Source of the DNA: Plumapathes pennacea
Taxonomy: Eukaryota; Cnidaria; Anthozoa; Antipatharia; Myriopathidae
Direction: 5' to 3'
Length of the DNA stretch: 64,000 nt
Assembly (NCBI GenBank): GCA_964036295.1
Contig: OZ038462.1
Location: 10,526,440-10,590,439, forward strand
The notes under the pieces were generated by a model, which was not told where the DNA came from, made no database searches, and was given only the letters and a program-made list of their open reading frames with translations. Positions 1 through 10,212 of this stretch are shown piece by piece. Positions within the stretch are counted from its first letter, which is position 1. The number at the start of each line of letters is the position of its first letter. The position numbers and the translations under genes are program-made.

Positions 1-55
1 CTGCCCAAGTTTCGTTTAGTTTGAGTTTTTGAAGTGTAAGACTAGGGGGGAGGAA

Positions 56-167
56 TGTAGAGTCCTGAGAACTAGTTTGAGAGATCACGTGATCAAGGAT
101 TGATTGATGTTAGTCGAACCATGTGCTTAATGTTTTGTGATTAAAGTGTTTATTTCAATACACTACA
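56..167. repeat. Short LTR-like repeat (3' LTR or solo LTR)
   Basis: The segment begins TGTAG and ends CTACA, as LTRs do, and is preceded by a purine-rich tract (gggggagga) that resembles the polypurine tract of an LTR retrotransposon. The end at 167 lies just before the DIRS-like gag frame. Only one copy is in the window, so it may be the 3' LTR of an element that starts upstream. Confidence 0.45.
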
Positions 168-175
168 GGAACAAG

Positions 176-658
176 ATGCAAAATAAGTTCAATCTGTCCG
201 TCCAAGACAAACTTCAGGAAATAGCAGAGGCCAACACGCTCCTGGAAGCACGGACCACCACCGAAGAAGGTATGCTGTTGATCGCAGAAAGAAATAAACA
301 CATCATGATCGCCGACAAGGATGGCTGGGATACGGTCGAACTGTACATCAACGACCCTCTTGCTGTAGATGATGATGACGAGAAAAAGATCAAGAGGGCT
401 CAAAAGGAAGCAGAGCAGCTCAGGGAAAAGAAGAGAAAGGAGGACTCACGGTTTTGTAAAAATAAACTGTTCACGAAACCAGGTTTCAATAAAAGCCTCG
501 ACAGTAGCCCAAGCACTTCCGGTCCACGGAACAGCCAAACCCAGCGTGTTGTCAACTGGTCCTCACCGTCGGACCGGAAATCATCCTTTCGGTGTTTTCG
601 ATGCCAGAAACCTGGACACTTTCAGAGGGATTGCATGGCACCGGGCAGGACCCAGTGA
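176..658 (+). CDS. Gag-like CCHC zinc-knuckle protein of a DIRS-like retrotransposon
   Basis: The reading frame is open upstream of the first ATG at 176 and stops at 656-658, giving about 160 residues. The N-terminal half is acidic and helical, followed by a lysine-rich coiled segment (DDDDEKKIKRAQKEAEQLRE) and a Ser/Pro-rich linker. Near the C-terminus is a zinc knuckle, CFRCQKPGHFQRDC, the nucleic-acid-binding motif of retroelement Gag proteins. The order acidic region, KKIxRA helix, CCHC is typical of DIRS/Ngaro-type elements of invertebrates, and the reverse transcriptase frame just downstream has the same affinity. I infer a transposon protein rather than a host gene. No tyrosine recombinase follows, so the element is incomplete. 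Confidence 0.6.
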   Translation: MQNKFNLSVQDKLQEIAEANTLLEARTTTEEGMLLIAERNKHIMIADKDGWDTVELYINDPLAVDDDDEKKIKRAQKEAEQLREKKRKEDSRFCKNKLFTKPGFNKSLDSSPSTSGPRNSQTQRVVNWSSPSDRKSSFRCFRCQKPGHFQRDCMAPGRTQ

Positions 659-701
659 TGTTGATTTTGTATCAAGTTCGACTTGGTACAAGGATGACAA
701 G

Positions 702-1415
702 TGAGACAAGGATGTTCTGTGTGAAGACAATGCTCTTCGTGAAGACGAGATCCTGTGGGACAACAACGTTCTGTGTGAGGACAATGTCTTGTGTGAGGAT
801 AATGTTTTGTGTGAGAACGACATTCAGTCGGACTTTGATGAAGATCGGGGTTCATGTGAAGTTCGTGGCTGGCTTAGGAAACACATTCAATTTTGGAGAG
901 ACATTGGGGCTTCACAATGGGTTCTTGATGTCATCAGTAAAGGTTACTATCTGCCTTTCATTGCTGATCAATTGAAGAAATGCTTTAACAATCATGCCAG
1001 TGCAGCTCAACATGTAGAATTTGTGGAGGATGTTATATTGAAACTCCTGGATACTAGCAGTGTATTGGAGGTTGATCAAGAGTACATCCACATTTCTAGT
1101 CCCTTGGGAGTTGTTCCCAAAAAGAATAACAAGCTTCGCCTCATTTTGGATCTGCGGTATCTTAACCACCATCTGGCCTCCTTCAAGGTTAGATATGAGG
1201 ACTTGAAAGTAGCCTCAGAACTTCTGGATCAAGGAGATTGGTTTTTCACTTTCGATCTACTCAGTGGCTACCACCACATTGACATTGAAGAGAAACATAG
1301 ACCGTACTTGGGTTTCTCCCACATGGTTGAAGGAACAGAGAGATTCTTTGTATTTGCTTCTCTCCCATTTGGCCTCAGTACAGCTCCCTATGTGTTTACA
1401 AAGATTGGGGGCTAG
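702..1415 (+). pseudogene. Truncated DIRS/Ngaro-like reverse transcriptase
   Basis: The frame is open from just after the stop at 699-701 to 1415. It starts with a coding tandem repeat (VLCEDN-like units), then matches the N-terminal part of DIRS-type reverse transcriptases: a WLRKHIQFW helix, PLGVVPKKNNKLRLILDLRYLN (fingers), FDLLSGYHHIDI (the first catalytic Asp lies in the FDL block) and LPFGLSTAPYVFTK. The sequence breaks right after FTK, before the catalytic xxDD block, RNase H and tyrosine recombinase. The reverse transcriptase is therefore dead. The known family order is gag, RT/RH, recombinase; only the first half is present here. Confidence 0.75.
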
Positions 1416-1575
1416 GATACGCCACCGCAAGTGTCTCAGTCACTGTTTAGGAACTGAGAAGACTGCTATAATTGTGTGTTATAATTTGAAGCTATTTGTG
1501 AGGCAGGATATTTTCAAATAAAGATGGTTTTAATGTAGCATTCTGCTTTTTATAATTTTTTTTTTTTTTACAAAA
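1416..1575. other. AT-rich tail after the DIRS fragment
   Basis: Non-coding sequence with an AATAAA hexamer at about 1518-1523 and a run of T at about 1557-1570. It might be the 3' end of an unrelated retrocopy. Nothing else is recognisable. Confidence 0.3.
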
Positions 1576-2802
1576 GCGAAGAAATAGAAGATGAATCCCA
1601 GTGGATTCCACAAGTACCTCTGGGAGCTCCGGGAGTGGAGAAGACAGTGTTGGTGATGGATTTGTGTAAGTTTGCAGTTATGTGATCATTATTGTAAGGA
1701 CCAGATATCTCGCTGACACACAGACAGTCTTTCACAGCTCAACCAGCATGTTCTGACGATGTTTGAATTGGGAAAATGTTACTTGTTTATAATTTTCACA
1801 TGACAGACTAGTAACTAATAGTGTTGACCAATATGTAATTCCATAATTTTTCTATAGCGTGCAGATGTTTGGAACAGCTGGATCCGGTTGTAGTGGCTCT
1901 ACAAAAGGAGATGAAAAGTGGGAGCCTCCCACGCGACCATTTTTTATGAAGTTATAAAAAACGCACTGGAGTTTGCTAAGAAGTCAGGGGATCCAACAAA
2001 GCAGTTTACACATGACAAAAATGTTACCACATTTGCAGAGACTCTTGCTTTACACGGCAAGGAAAGAATTATGAATCTACTGAATGGTCCTGGATTAAAG
2101 GACAAAAGAAAAGTGGAAAGTTTGGCTTTAAAAGGGAAACAGTGGAATCTTCCATTTATTCTCTCGAGACCAACGAGAAACAAGAAAAGGCTGGATATAC
2201 TGCTGATTGCCCAATTGGAAGAAAGCCGGGTTCAACCTCTAATTTATCAGCCACATCTTCACATTATTCCGGTATCTTTGGCAACCGATGGAATGAGCAT
2301 CAAACCAGGCCTCCAGTTTGATACACGTGTGAAGAATTTGGTTGGCCTTCTTTTCCCTGTTGACTTGGAGTAAGTCAAAGCAACCCCTTCACCTGATCCG
2401 GCGACTCTAAAGTGCTCATTTGTGACTTAGGTGAACACTGAAATAATCACCACGCTGGATAACATTTTGTCTCTTCCTGTCGGTCTAGAGTTCACGGGAA
2501 AACGTGTATCAGGCAAAGACAAATTTCAAAAAATAATGAAGCATGTTAGGCAATTGCAAATTTGCCTTAGGTGCCTGATGCATAACACACCAACGAACAT
2601 GAATGTCATTACTACTTCAGGAGAATGCTGCATGAACCATTGTGAAGGTCGCGAGGGTATAACAAAATTCGCAAAATGCATACTTATATCACTTATTGCT
2701 GGCATCTATTACCATAGAGTTTCGATGGTGCGCATTGAAAGTCACGAAGCTGTTATTCTGTTTAAACAATTGCTTTCACGAATTTCGGATTTTGCAAAAT
2801 AA
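1576..2802 (+). pseudogene. Relic of an unidentified repetitive gene (5' part)
   Basis: Several plus-strand open stretches lie here: about 1576-1668 (EEIEDESQWIPQVPLG), 1918-2373 (frame containing FAKKSGDPTKQFTHDKN, LHGKERIMNLLNGPG and FDTRVKNLVGLLFPVDLE) and 2431-2802 (frame containing QICLRCLMHNTPTNMN and ILFKQLLSRISDFAK). They are in different frames, separated by stops. Together with the pieces at 3106-3672 and 7541-8640 they look like one decayed, possibly multi-copy gene. I do not recognise a domain in this 5' part. Transposon or domesticated origin is possible. Confidence is in the presence of coding relics, not in a function. Confidence 0.35.
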
Positions 2803-3105
2803 AAGAGCTTGCATGAGCATTGTTTATTAGTTTTTTCCCCGAAAGTGGCGAGCCCTGAATTTAGGTTGCCGATGTAACGAGGGTGCTCACTATAAACCGT
2901 GGTTCACTGACAAACTCTGCATGTTTTATCTGTGCAATATCGCAAATTTCAACCAATTATCAGTGCCTACTGTGCATACAGTTGACAGCGGTTGGTTGCA
3001 AAGCAATAGCAGCAACAAGTTGTAATTATATACAAACCACTCTAACTTATTTTTCTCATTTATTGCCTGTCTTCGAATGGCACAGTCTGTCAACTATGCA
3101 GTATT

Positions 3106-3672
3106 ATGGGACATGGAAAAATCCAGAGTCCACTGAGAGCGTGTCGACCCTGCTTGGATTCAGACAGTAAATGTGTAAAGCTTTTGGTGCTTCTGTGGGC
3201 AGCAGACAGCGAGGAAAGTAACAAACAGGCCATGGAGAAGATTTTGGAACTTTCTGAAGGCGAACCCAAAGAGCATGCACAGTTTCTAAGACCAGTACTT
3301 GAAGCGGTTCACCTAGCAAAGTGCTTCAAGTCATCCAATTTGTCAAACCTTCGCATTCAGTACAACGATGAAGACAAGGAAATCAAGCGATACGAAACCG
3401 AGACAGAATGTCAGTTGAATCCATGCTTATGATTGCAAAACCAGCAGTTAGAGAAACGATCCGCAAAGTCCCACACCTGGTACAGACAGTCATTCCTGAG
3501 ACGTCCCGCTTGTACATGAGAAACTCGAAAGGGGTGTTGCAAAACCCAACTGGATTCTGTGTTGGTGACCACGGAAGCCTGTTCATAACGGACAACCAGA
3601 AGTCCTGACTATTTCTTGCACGTCTTCACTACATGTGGATATCCCAGAAATCTCAAAGTCTCTGAGAAGCCC
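3106..3672 (+). pseudogene. NHL-like repeat gene relic, upstream half, cut by the LTR element
   Basis: Two frames joined by one frameshift near 3400 encode a helical segment (AADSEESNKQAMEKILELSE, VLEAVHLAKCFKSSNLSNLR) followed by KGVLQNPTGFCVGDHGSLFITDNQ. The last part resembles NHL-repeat blades (pattern P-x-G-hydrophobic, D..G...I.D..N). The frame runs to GAAGCCC at 3672 and resumes after the retroelement at 7541 with AANINGVVFVADTGNERVVF-type blade sequence (the first Ala is approximate). NHL repeats form beta-propellers that bind protein or RNA. Function here is unknown, and the frameshift indicates decay even before the insertion is considered. Confidence 0.45.
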
Positions 3673-3928
3673 TGTCGGAGACTGTGCTGATAATTGTGTA
3701 AACAAAGTGACGTGAGTGAGAAGGGTGGATTCATATTACCAGCTGTGTGTAAAGATGACAGTCTAATTGACATTGATTTCGTAGTGATACCAATAAGTAC
3801 GCTATTGTGTTAGACAGACATGATTGAAGTGCGAGCGAGCGAGTGCTGTTTTATCAACTGGGAGTGAAATAAAACTAGAATTAAATATATCGTGAAGTGT
3901 CATGGGAACAGGCAGGCGATCCCCGACA
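3673..3928 (+). repeat. 5' LTR
   Basis: Starts TGTCGGAGACTG and ends ATCCCCGACA. It contains an AATAAA-type hexamer (gaaataaaac) near its 3' part, consistent with the R region of an LTR. It aligns along its length with 7286-7540. Confidence 0.85.
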
Positions 3929-4240
3929 TACTGACACCTTCGCCGGGGAACTAACTATGAACTGGAGCTCGAACAAGAGCAAGAACTCGTAAGTGTGAAA
4001 TATGGAGAAATTACTCTGCAAGTTGGCTGGGAAACTCAAGAGCTTGGGTTTCACCGTTGGGAAGACTGAAGAAGTTGTCGCGTCATCCAACCTCGAAGCT
4101 ATATTGAGGCATGAAGCCTCTATTGCAAAAAAAATCAAGGATGTGCACGCCTTGAGAAAGACGACATTGAAGAGGTAAAATATATCAACAACTAAACCGA
4201 AGAACATGTTGAATCGTGGGGAAAGAGCATAAACAAACAA

Positions 4241-4830
4241 TTGATGGATGCAGATGCTAAAGTTATAGCCATACAGGCAAAGTTGAAGAAAGTAGGCGAA
4301 GAAGAAAGAGCAATCGAGCGGGAACAAACGAGACAAAAGCAACAACATGCCACAGACGACGAACAGAAGAAACTGCAGTTGGCCTTTGAACAAGCTAAGC
4401 ATGAACAGCAACTAGCCCACAAAGAACAAGACCTGAAGCAAAAATGGGACCATGAGCGCGAGCTTTTGGACCAGAAACTTTAATACCAGAAGTCATTGGA
4501 TGTGTTGCAGCAACACCAACCAAAACACGGAGCGGCAACAAAACTGCCCAAGTTAACCATAAAGAAATTCAATGGGAGTTACGCAAATTGGTTGCCTTTC
4601 TGGAACAAGTACAAAGCCGAAATTGACTCGACAGACATAAATCCAGTGACAAAATTTGCCTAACTAAAGGAACTAGTTGAACCCAAGATGCGCGCAGAAA
4701 TTGAGGGATTGCCCTTTACAACTGAAGGGTACGAGAGGGCCAAAAACATTCACAAAAGTGAGTATGGGAGAATGAGCGAGATTGTTAATGCCTACATCCA
4801 GAATATTATGGACCTGCCAACTGTCCAATG
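4241..4830 (+). pseudogene. BEL/Pao gag remnant (coiled coil plus DUF1759-like region)
   Basis: 4241-4483 encodes a highly charged coiled coil (AKLKKVGEEERAIEREQTRQ). After a stop at 4481-4483 the frame resumes with PKLTIKKFNGSYANWLPFWN, then a further stop near 4663, then MRAEIEGLPFTTEGYERAKN and SEYGRMSEIVNAYIQNIMDL. The patterns LPKLxIxxFxGxxxxWxxFW and IxGLxxTxxxYxxA are hallmarks of Pao/BEL Gag (DUF1759). At least two in-frame stops make it non-functional. It starts about 300 bases after the 5' LTR, where gag should be. Confidence 0.75.
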
Positions 4831-5029
4831 GATTCCGAAGATTCTGGCAAGTGAGTACACGAGTGTTTACTGCTGTAAAGTTCGTATATTTGAATTTTAG
4901 TCAGAAGCGAAACCATGGAACCGTAGAGATGGCTTCTTTGTTGTCTTTTGTGTCATTAAAATTCCAACTCTCTTCTGTTGTCCTGGTGTAAATTTGTAAC
5001 AAAATTACCTCCTTTAGGTGCTACTGATC

Positions 5030-6465
5030 ATGGGAAGCACGAAAAGAAGGGCTCTGAGACAGACAAGCCAAACAAGCCAGAGTTTGCGTTTCCCGCTTGG
5101 AGAACTAGCCAAGCAAAAACGCGAAATGAAAGAAAATTATTTGTCCAAATCAAAAGAGCTTAATGCTCTAAGAAGAAAAGCAAACTGCCTGAACGAAAGA
5201 GTAAGTAATTTTGTGTATTATGACCCTGCATGATACTGCTGTCTGCTATATTTATACAGATATAACATTAGATACTGCAGCTGCAGGTCATATTATTTTC
5301 CCAGAGCAAGGCCCAATTATGACAAATTTAACATTATAATTTAGATCAGTTGAAGAACTTGTAAATCTACTTCCCTCAGACAATTAAACACTAACAAAAA
5401 TATATGTTATCCAATGGGTACAACAAAATGTTGTTGTTATATTTAGTAGATTGAATATAAATTGTCTGTATTGGCTGGCAATTTATTATCAATTATGGGC
5501 AATGTTCTTGAAACCCAGAGAAACGCGCATCGGACGCGCATGACTGCCGAACTGATCAGTCGTCTAAATCCGAGCTTGAGAGGAAACTGCAGAAAAATTG
5601 CACAAAAGTGCTCAATACTTTCTAAATTTAACCCTTGGATACAACAAGTTGCTTAAAATTAGAGAATGAGTGGAACCAGAGCATTAAGGCAAGAAAACGA
5701 TGCCCTGAAGTCTGAAATCCAACGCTTACATGAGCAAACGGCGACGCTAACCGAGCATGTCGACAAGAAGCTCACTTTGCCTGAAGTTGAACCGAAAGAT
5801 GTACAGTTCTTGAGTGACGAGCACGATGACCTATGATCCTTCAAGAAAGTAGTAGAGGCTGACCTAAAACAGGTCAAGGAGAACCTGAAGATTGTAGCTG
5901 ACAAAGTTGATAAACTTGCTGCCGCCATTGATGCAGTTGAACAATACAGCTACCAATACAACCTCAAAATTGTGGGACTACCTCAAACCAGTGAACGAGA
6001 AACCGTGGAAGCCTCTGCAATATTATGTCTAAAGGTCTTCCAAGCCATGGGGGTTGAAGGTGTATCGCTCCAAGATATTGACACAGCCCATCGAGTACCT
6101 CGACGTGGAAGAGCTGATGCCAAAAGGACAAACAACAACCCAGTAATCTGCAAGTTTACACGACGCCTAATCAAGGATGCCGTTATGTCAAAACGGAAAG
6201 AAATTCACAAGGTATCAGGCTCAACTCTTGGGCTTGGCCACAATGTCACTCTGGACGGCTTAGGAATATACCATCATCTGACCCCATGTCTGCAGAATCT
6301 TCTGTTCGAGGCCAGGAAATTCCAGGAAAGACCAATCAAGGCTTTAAATATTGCTGGGCAAAGGCGACATCAATATACCTGCGAGAAAACGACGACTCTC
6401 GCATAATAAAGCTTCAATCGATGGATGACCTTGGGAACCTCATGGCCCAGCGACAACCAAGATAA
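5030..6465 (+). pseudogene. LINE ORF1-like protein remnant nested in the LTR element
   Basis: From ATG 5030 the frame encodes a basic start (MGSTKRRALRQTSQ) and a coiled coil (LAKQKREMKENY, KELNALRRKANCLNERV), interrupted by about 230 non-coding bases. The coiled coil resumes at about 5660-5835 and is followed by an RRM/transposase-22-like core (YNLKIVGLPQTSERETVEAS, DIDTAHRVPRRG, NNPVICKFTRRLIKDAVMSK). That layout matches L1/CR1-type ORF1 proteins, which coat LINE RNA. There is a stop at about 5836 and the reading frame shifts. An ORF2 start fragment follows at 6560, which supports the assignment. Confidence 0.65.
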
Positions 6466-6559
6466 GTACTGTAATTTTTAGAGCTCATGACATTCAAAAC
6501 GCAAAATAATAACTACAGCCACCAGTTAACCAAATCTTTGCTACTCGAACTACCTTATT

Positions 6560-6965
6560 ATGACTGATATTACCAGACATCATGGTCAGTTCAACAACTC
6601 TCATACCAGTAATCTACCAACTAAGTCATATCTACAAAAAATATCTAGTATACATGACTTGGATTTGTTTAGCCTCAATACGAATCCTGATATAAACCCT
6701 GATTATAATTTATCATCCAAACAAATACAAAGCAATTATTATTCACCACACAGTTTTTCCAAACTTAAAAACATCAAATGTACTTCAGAGCCTTGCCTGT
6801 CTTTACCCTATTCTGTAATAGGCATGGTAAATCTGGTTCACTTATCTTTAGATCCTCTCTAACTTCGTGTCACTTATGTAACTCTGCCCACCTCGATTAG
6901 CTTGTGCTACCAGCGGTGCAGTGTTTTCAGAAATGTATTATGTAATGTAATATGAATAAAAAAAA
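6560..6965 (+). pseudogene. LINE ORF2 N-terminal remnant and 3' tail
   Basis: The frame from ATG 6560 encodes about 100 residues rich in Asn and Ser, reaching a SLPYSVIGM segment where an ORF2 endonuclease would begin, then ends at 6862. The following sequence ends in AATATGAATAAAAAAAA (about 6948-6965), which looks like a LINE 3' end. The body of ORF2 (endonuclease and reverse transcriptase) is missing, so this copy has a large internal deletion rather than the usual 5' truncation. The family assignment rests mainly on the preceding ORF1. Confidence 0.45.
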
Positions 6966-7285
6966 TTTTTACCATGCACCGTTCTCAACTACTTGGCAGC
7001 GGCGACAAATGTTTTCCATTGTTGGAGTAGAACTTTTCTGGTCGCCCTCTTCACGCAATGAATCTCTTCAGGCTCTGCAGGAGTTCCTGGGTCTCCAGGG
7101 TATGTATCAGTTCCAGGTACAGAGCTCTGGTCAAGCTACAGGCATACAAAGAGTTGACTGTTTGCTGAGCTGAACTTTTGGACATCTGTTTGTTAACGTT
7201 TTGATCTCTGATTTATAACCAATTACATAAGCATCCCAGTCTAAAGGAAACATATACCTCCAGGGCAACGTATACGAGGGGAGAG
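6966..7285. other. 3' interior of the LTR element
   Basis: No coding relic could be assigned. The stretch ends with the purine tract next to the 3' LTR. Confidence 0.3.
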
Positions 7286-7540
7286 TGTCGGAGACTGGGC
7301 TGATAATTGTGTAAACAAAGTAAAGCAAGTGAGAAGGGTGGATTCATATTACCAGCTGTGTGTAAAGATATGACAGTCTAATTGACATTGATTTCGTAAA
7401 GTGATACCAATGAATAGGCTATTGTGTTAGACAGACGTGATTGAAGTGCAAGCGAGCGAGTGCTGTTTATCAACTGGGAGTGAAATAAAATTAGAATTGA
7501 ATATATCGTGAAGTGTTGTGGGAAGAGGCAATCCCCGACA
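7286..7540 (+). repeat. 3' LTR
   Basis: Aligned counterpart of 3673-3928, with the same terminal TGTCGG/CCGACA, preceded by a polypurine tract and followed by the GCCC target duplication. Confidence 0.85.
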
Positions 7541-8640
7541 GCCCAAATGTTGTCGCTAATATCAATGGAGTAGTATTTGTAGCTGATACTGGCAACGAGA
7601 GAGTGGTTTTCAAAGCAGTTGGTTCTTCAGTGTTATTAACCCCGAGAATATGAAGATAAGTGAATTGTGGGATAAAATAGAAGAGCGAAACATCCAGGTT
7701 GACGATAACACATGAAAACCTTGTAAGAGCACTCATTCCCACCCTCAGTGGAGATCACCAAGGAGAGCCAGAAGTTAATGCGGGATTGGAGGGACAACTT
7801 TGGTAAACATGTGCACCAACTAACGGTGAGAAACCAAAGCGCTAAAGATCATGTCGGCAGCCTTCCGCTCTTTGCCTACACGATGGCAGACACTCCCAAG
7901 TCTGTTGGATTTTTCAGCAATGTCTTACCCCATGGATGGAGAGACAGAAGCAGCGCGTGACAATAACAGAGGAGTAGTTTTATTTGAGGCCAACAACATT
8001 GTGGTTGTGAAGCGTGATCACATTTGCAGTGTCCAGCCCCTTTGTTGGAAAAGTAACACCTGATGTAACCGCTGAGGAGCACAACTGCTACTTCGATGTT
8101 AAGGTATTTGTTCCATCATTTGAAGACTGTTGTTTTATTTCTACGGGAGTGAAAATTCACCACGATGCTGTAATCGGCAAAGTGGATGAAAGGCACATTC
8201 TAAGAGAAGGCAATTTCATCAAACTGACAGAAACGTCATATGAGACGTTTCTCAGCAACGTAAATGACATTGAAGACCTTTTACCTGAATGAGAGAACAG
8301 CGAAGACTCGGAAGATGCCAGCGATCAAGACTCTGACTACGAAAACACAACAGGCCTCGTCTTTGGAACAATTCCCTTACACACCTCATCTGGCAGAAAT
8401 ATCATTCGCCCAGTTCATTTGGACCTGTATCCACATACTATTCCACAAGATACACTCGTTTATGATCCGTTCAATTTATATGTAAACAGAAAGGAGACGG
8501 GACCTACAGTTAAGTGTCCTTTTCCAAGAAGACAGCAAGCGCAGTAAAAAAGAATTGGAACTCACTTGCGACAGGTACGGGCTGAGACTCAGGTTTCATC
8601 CGAAAGGAGCAAGCAGAAGTTTAAACCATTTAGGAAGGTG
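7541..8640 (+). pseudogene. NHL-like gene relic, downstream half, with an acidic C-terminal part
   Basis: Right after the LTR element the blade sequence continues (GVVFVADTGNERVVFK). Further plus-strand pieces follow in changing frames: 7748-7960 (TKESQKLMRDWRDNFGKHVH; MADTPKSVGFFSNVLPHGW), 7975-8040 (VVLFEANNIVVVKRDHI) and 8090-8530. The last reads through one in-frame TGA at about 8290-8292 into an acidic segment (ENSEDSEDASDQDSDYEN) and a FGTIPLHTSSGRNIIRPVHL tail. The T.SGR.IRP pattern recalls the end of some retroelement Pol proteins, so the whole unit could be of transposon origin. Not identified. Confidence 0.35.
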
Positions 8641-8850
8641 TTTAAATAGGTCAGTTGGTCAGTTGCTTGAACTGTGATGAAAGGAGAGGCGTGGCCTACA
8701 GTTTAGTGTTCTTATCCGAGTGTTCAAGGACGCACTGGAAAAAAACTTTCAACTCACTTGACACAGATTCCAACCGAACCCAGCTGAATAGACAAGAACA
8801 AATTGCACGAGCTACTGGCAGGATCCAGCCAGAACCCAAGGCACAGAGGT
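8497..8850 (+). repeat. Two diverged tandem copies of about 183-bp spacing
   Basis: The stretch at about 8497-8575 (gggacctacagttaagtgtcc ... ggaactcacttgcgacag) recurs in diverged form at about 8683-8768 (gtggcctacagtttagtgttc ... caactcacttgacacag). The second copy keeps an open frame to a splice-donor-like gag/gtaagt at 8850. Confidence 0.4.
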
Positions 8851-8999
8851 AAGTGCAGAGGCCAGTGCCAACTGACTCATCTAACTGTGCTTTTACTAGT
8901 GCCTGATGCATAGCCTGTTCCTTAAACTTTTCCGGCATTCATGGTAGACAGTGTTAAGATAGCAAAATGCGCATCTCACACACACAATGATCTCTTTTT

Positions 9000-9775
9000 C
9001 TGGTATGACTGCAACAACCAGAGCTTTGATCTGATTATCAAGAGAAATCCTATGAGGAAGAAATCTACGTCACTGAAAACCTTGAAAAACCTCTGTTGAG
9101 CAGACATGCTTGTGACCCGCTGCGTGTGATTGCCAAAGTCGCTGAAATTCGATCGGCGAGTGATAAACAACAGCACGTGGAAAAACACCCCCGGTTATTC
9201 AAAGACCTAGGTTGTCTTGAAGGCGAGTATGAGATCAAAACCGATGCAGATGTACAGCCATTCAACCTCACCACGCCACGCCGTATCCCAATTCCACAGC
9301 TTCCAGGTGTGAAGGAAGAGATACGCCGAATGGAAGAACTGGGTGTGATCGAGAAAATCGACGAACCGACTGCTTGGTGCTCTCCTATGGTTGTTGTACC
9401 GAAAAGCAACGGCAAAGTATGAATCTGTGGTGATTTTATACAGCTCAACAACGCCGTTCAGAGAGAAAACCACATGATGCCAACGACGGAACAGACACTC
9501 GGAAAATTAGCCGGGGCTAAAGTCGTTTCGAAGTTGGATGCTAATTCGGGATTCTGGCAAAGGAAACTTGCAGCTGGAGTCAAAGAAACTCACCACATTC
9601 ATCACGCCTTGGGGCAGATACTGCTACACAAGACTACCGTTCGGGATTTCATCCGCCCCAGAACATAATGTTAATAATGTTTCTGAAAATTTTTCAGAGA
9701 ACCATACAACGCATCCTCGAAGGACTTGAAGGTGTAGAATGTCAAGTAGACGATATACTTGTCTATGGAAAGTCT
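9000..9775 (+). pseudogene. Ty3/Gypsy reverse transcriptase fragment
   Basis: The frame 9096-9422 encodes the run-up and fingers of a Gypsy reverse transcriptase: HPRLFKDLGCLEGEYEIKTD, PRRIPIPQLPGVKEEIRRME, LGVIEKIDEPTAWCSPMVVV, PKSNGKV, then a stop at 9420-9422. Beyond it come ICGDFIQLNNAVQRE, KLDANSGFW and, after a frameshift near 9600, TFITPWGRYCYTRLPFGISS, and after another disruption at about 9665-9700, QRTIQRILEGLEGVECQVDD with ILVYG. The QVDD block is the catalytic xxDD box. At least one stop and two frame changes make it inactive. Gypsy elements copy RNA to DNA using this domain. Confidence 0.85.
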
Positions 9776-10212
9776 TACCGTGTTTAACTTCTCCATTCAT
9801 TGGTTTTGTTTCCGTGATCAAGTGAATTCATGGTTGTAAACAATGCATGCGTTCGCTGCTTTCGTCCCTTGTGCGAGCAGCCATCTTGAAAGTTGAAACT
9901 CGCCCCAGTCCTCTCTCGGAAAGACGTATTTGAAGCAAATATTTGTCCTTTCCTGAACAATATTGCGCAAAAACGAGCATGGTGACCCCCCTTTTTTATT
10001 TTATGTATTTCAAGAAAATACGACTCCCCATGATATAACCAAATTTAAACAAAATTTCTTTACTCAATTTTGAAATATTATCATTTAATCACTATTACAA
10101 TATGTTTTTAGGCGTTTCAGTGCAAGCGTCTAGATGATCAAATTGCCTATTATTTCATGGTGACCCCTATTTTTATTTTATTTTTTTAATGTACTAGAAG
10201 TAATTAATAATT
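9776..10212. other. AT-rich spacer between Gypsy fragments
   Basis: No gene seen. Two diverged direct copies of a GTGACCCC plus T-rich motif occur at about 9979-10010 and 10160-10190. Where an RNase H domain would be expected in a Gypsy element there is only this unrelated AT-rich sequence. Confidence 0.3.

Larger units (their letters stand above)
176..1415 (+). mobile_element. Partial DIRS-like retrotransposon (gag plus 5' part of RT)
   Basis: Gag and reverse transcriptase frames are adjacent and on the same strand, with about 40 bases between the gag stop and the next open frame. The element stops abruptly after the LPFGL block. No split direct repeats or recombinase were found within the following 2 kb, so it is a 3'-truncated copy. 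Confidence 0.65.
3673..7540 (+). mobile_element. BEL/Pao-like LTR retrotransposon, internally degraded, with target duplication GCCC
   Basis: Two direct repeats of about 255 bp (3673-3928 and 7286-7540) start TGTCGG and end CCGACA. A purine tract (cgaggggagag) precedes the downstream copy, as expected of a 3' LTR. The four bases before the first LTR (GCCC, 3669-3672) recur just after the second (7541-7544). The interior begins with a BEL/Pao-type gag remnant, which fixes the family and strand. No pol is visible, and a LINE remnant occupies much of the middle. By eye the LTRs differ at roughly 20 positions, so the insertion is not recent. Confidence 0.85.

Noticed and set aside
3881-4411. Long minus-strand frame of 176 codons with hydrophobic, Cys/Phe-rich sequence
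   Set aside because: It is the complement of the BEL gag coiled coil and LTR; the plus strand carries the family motifs.
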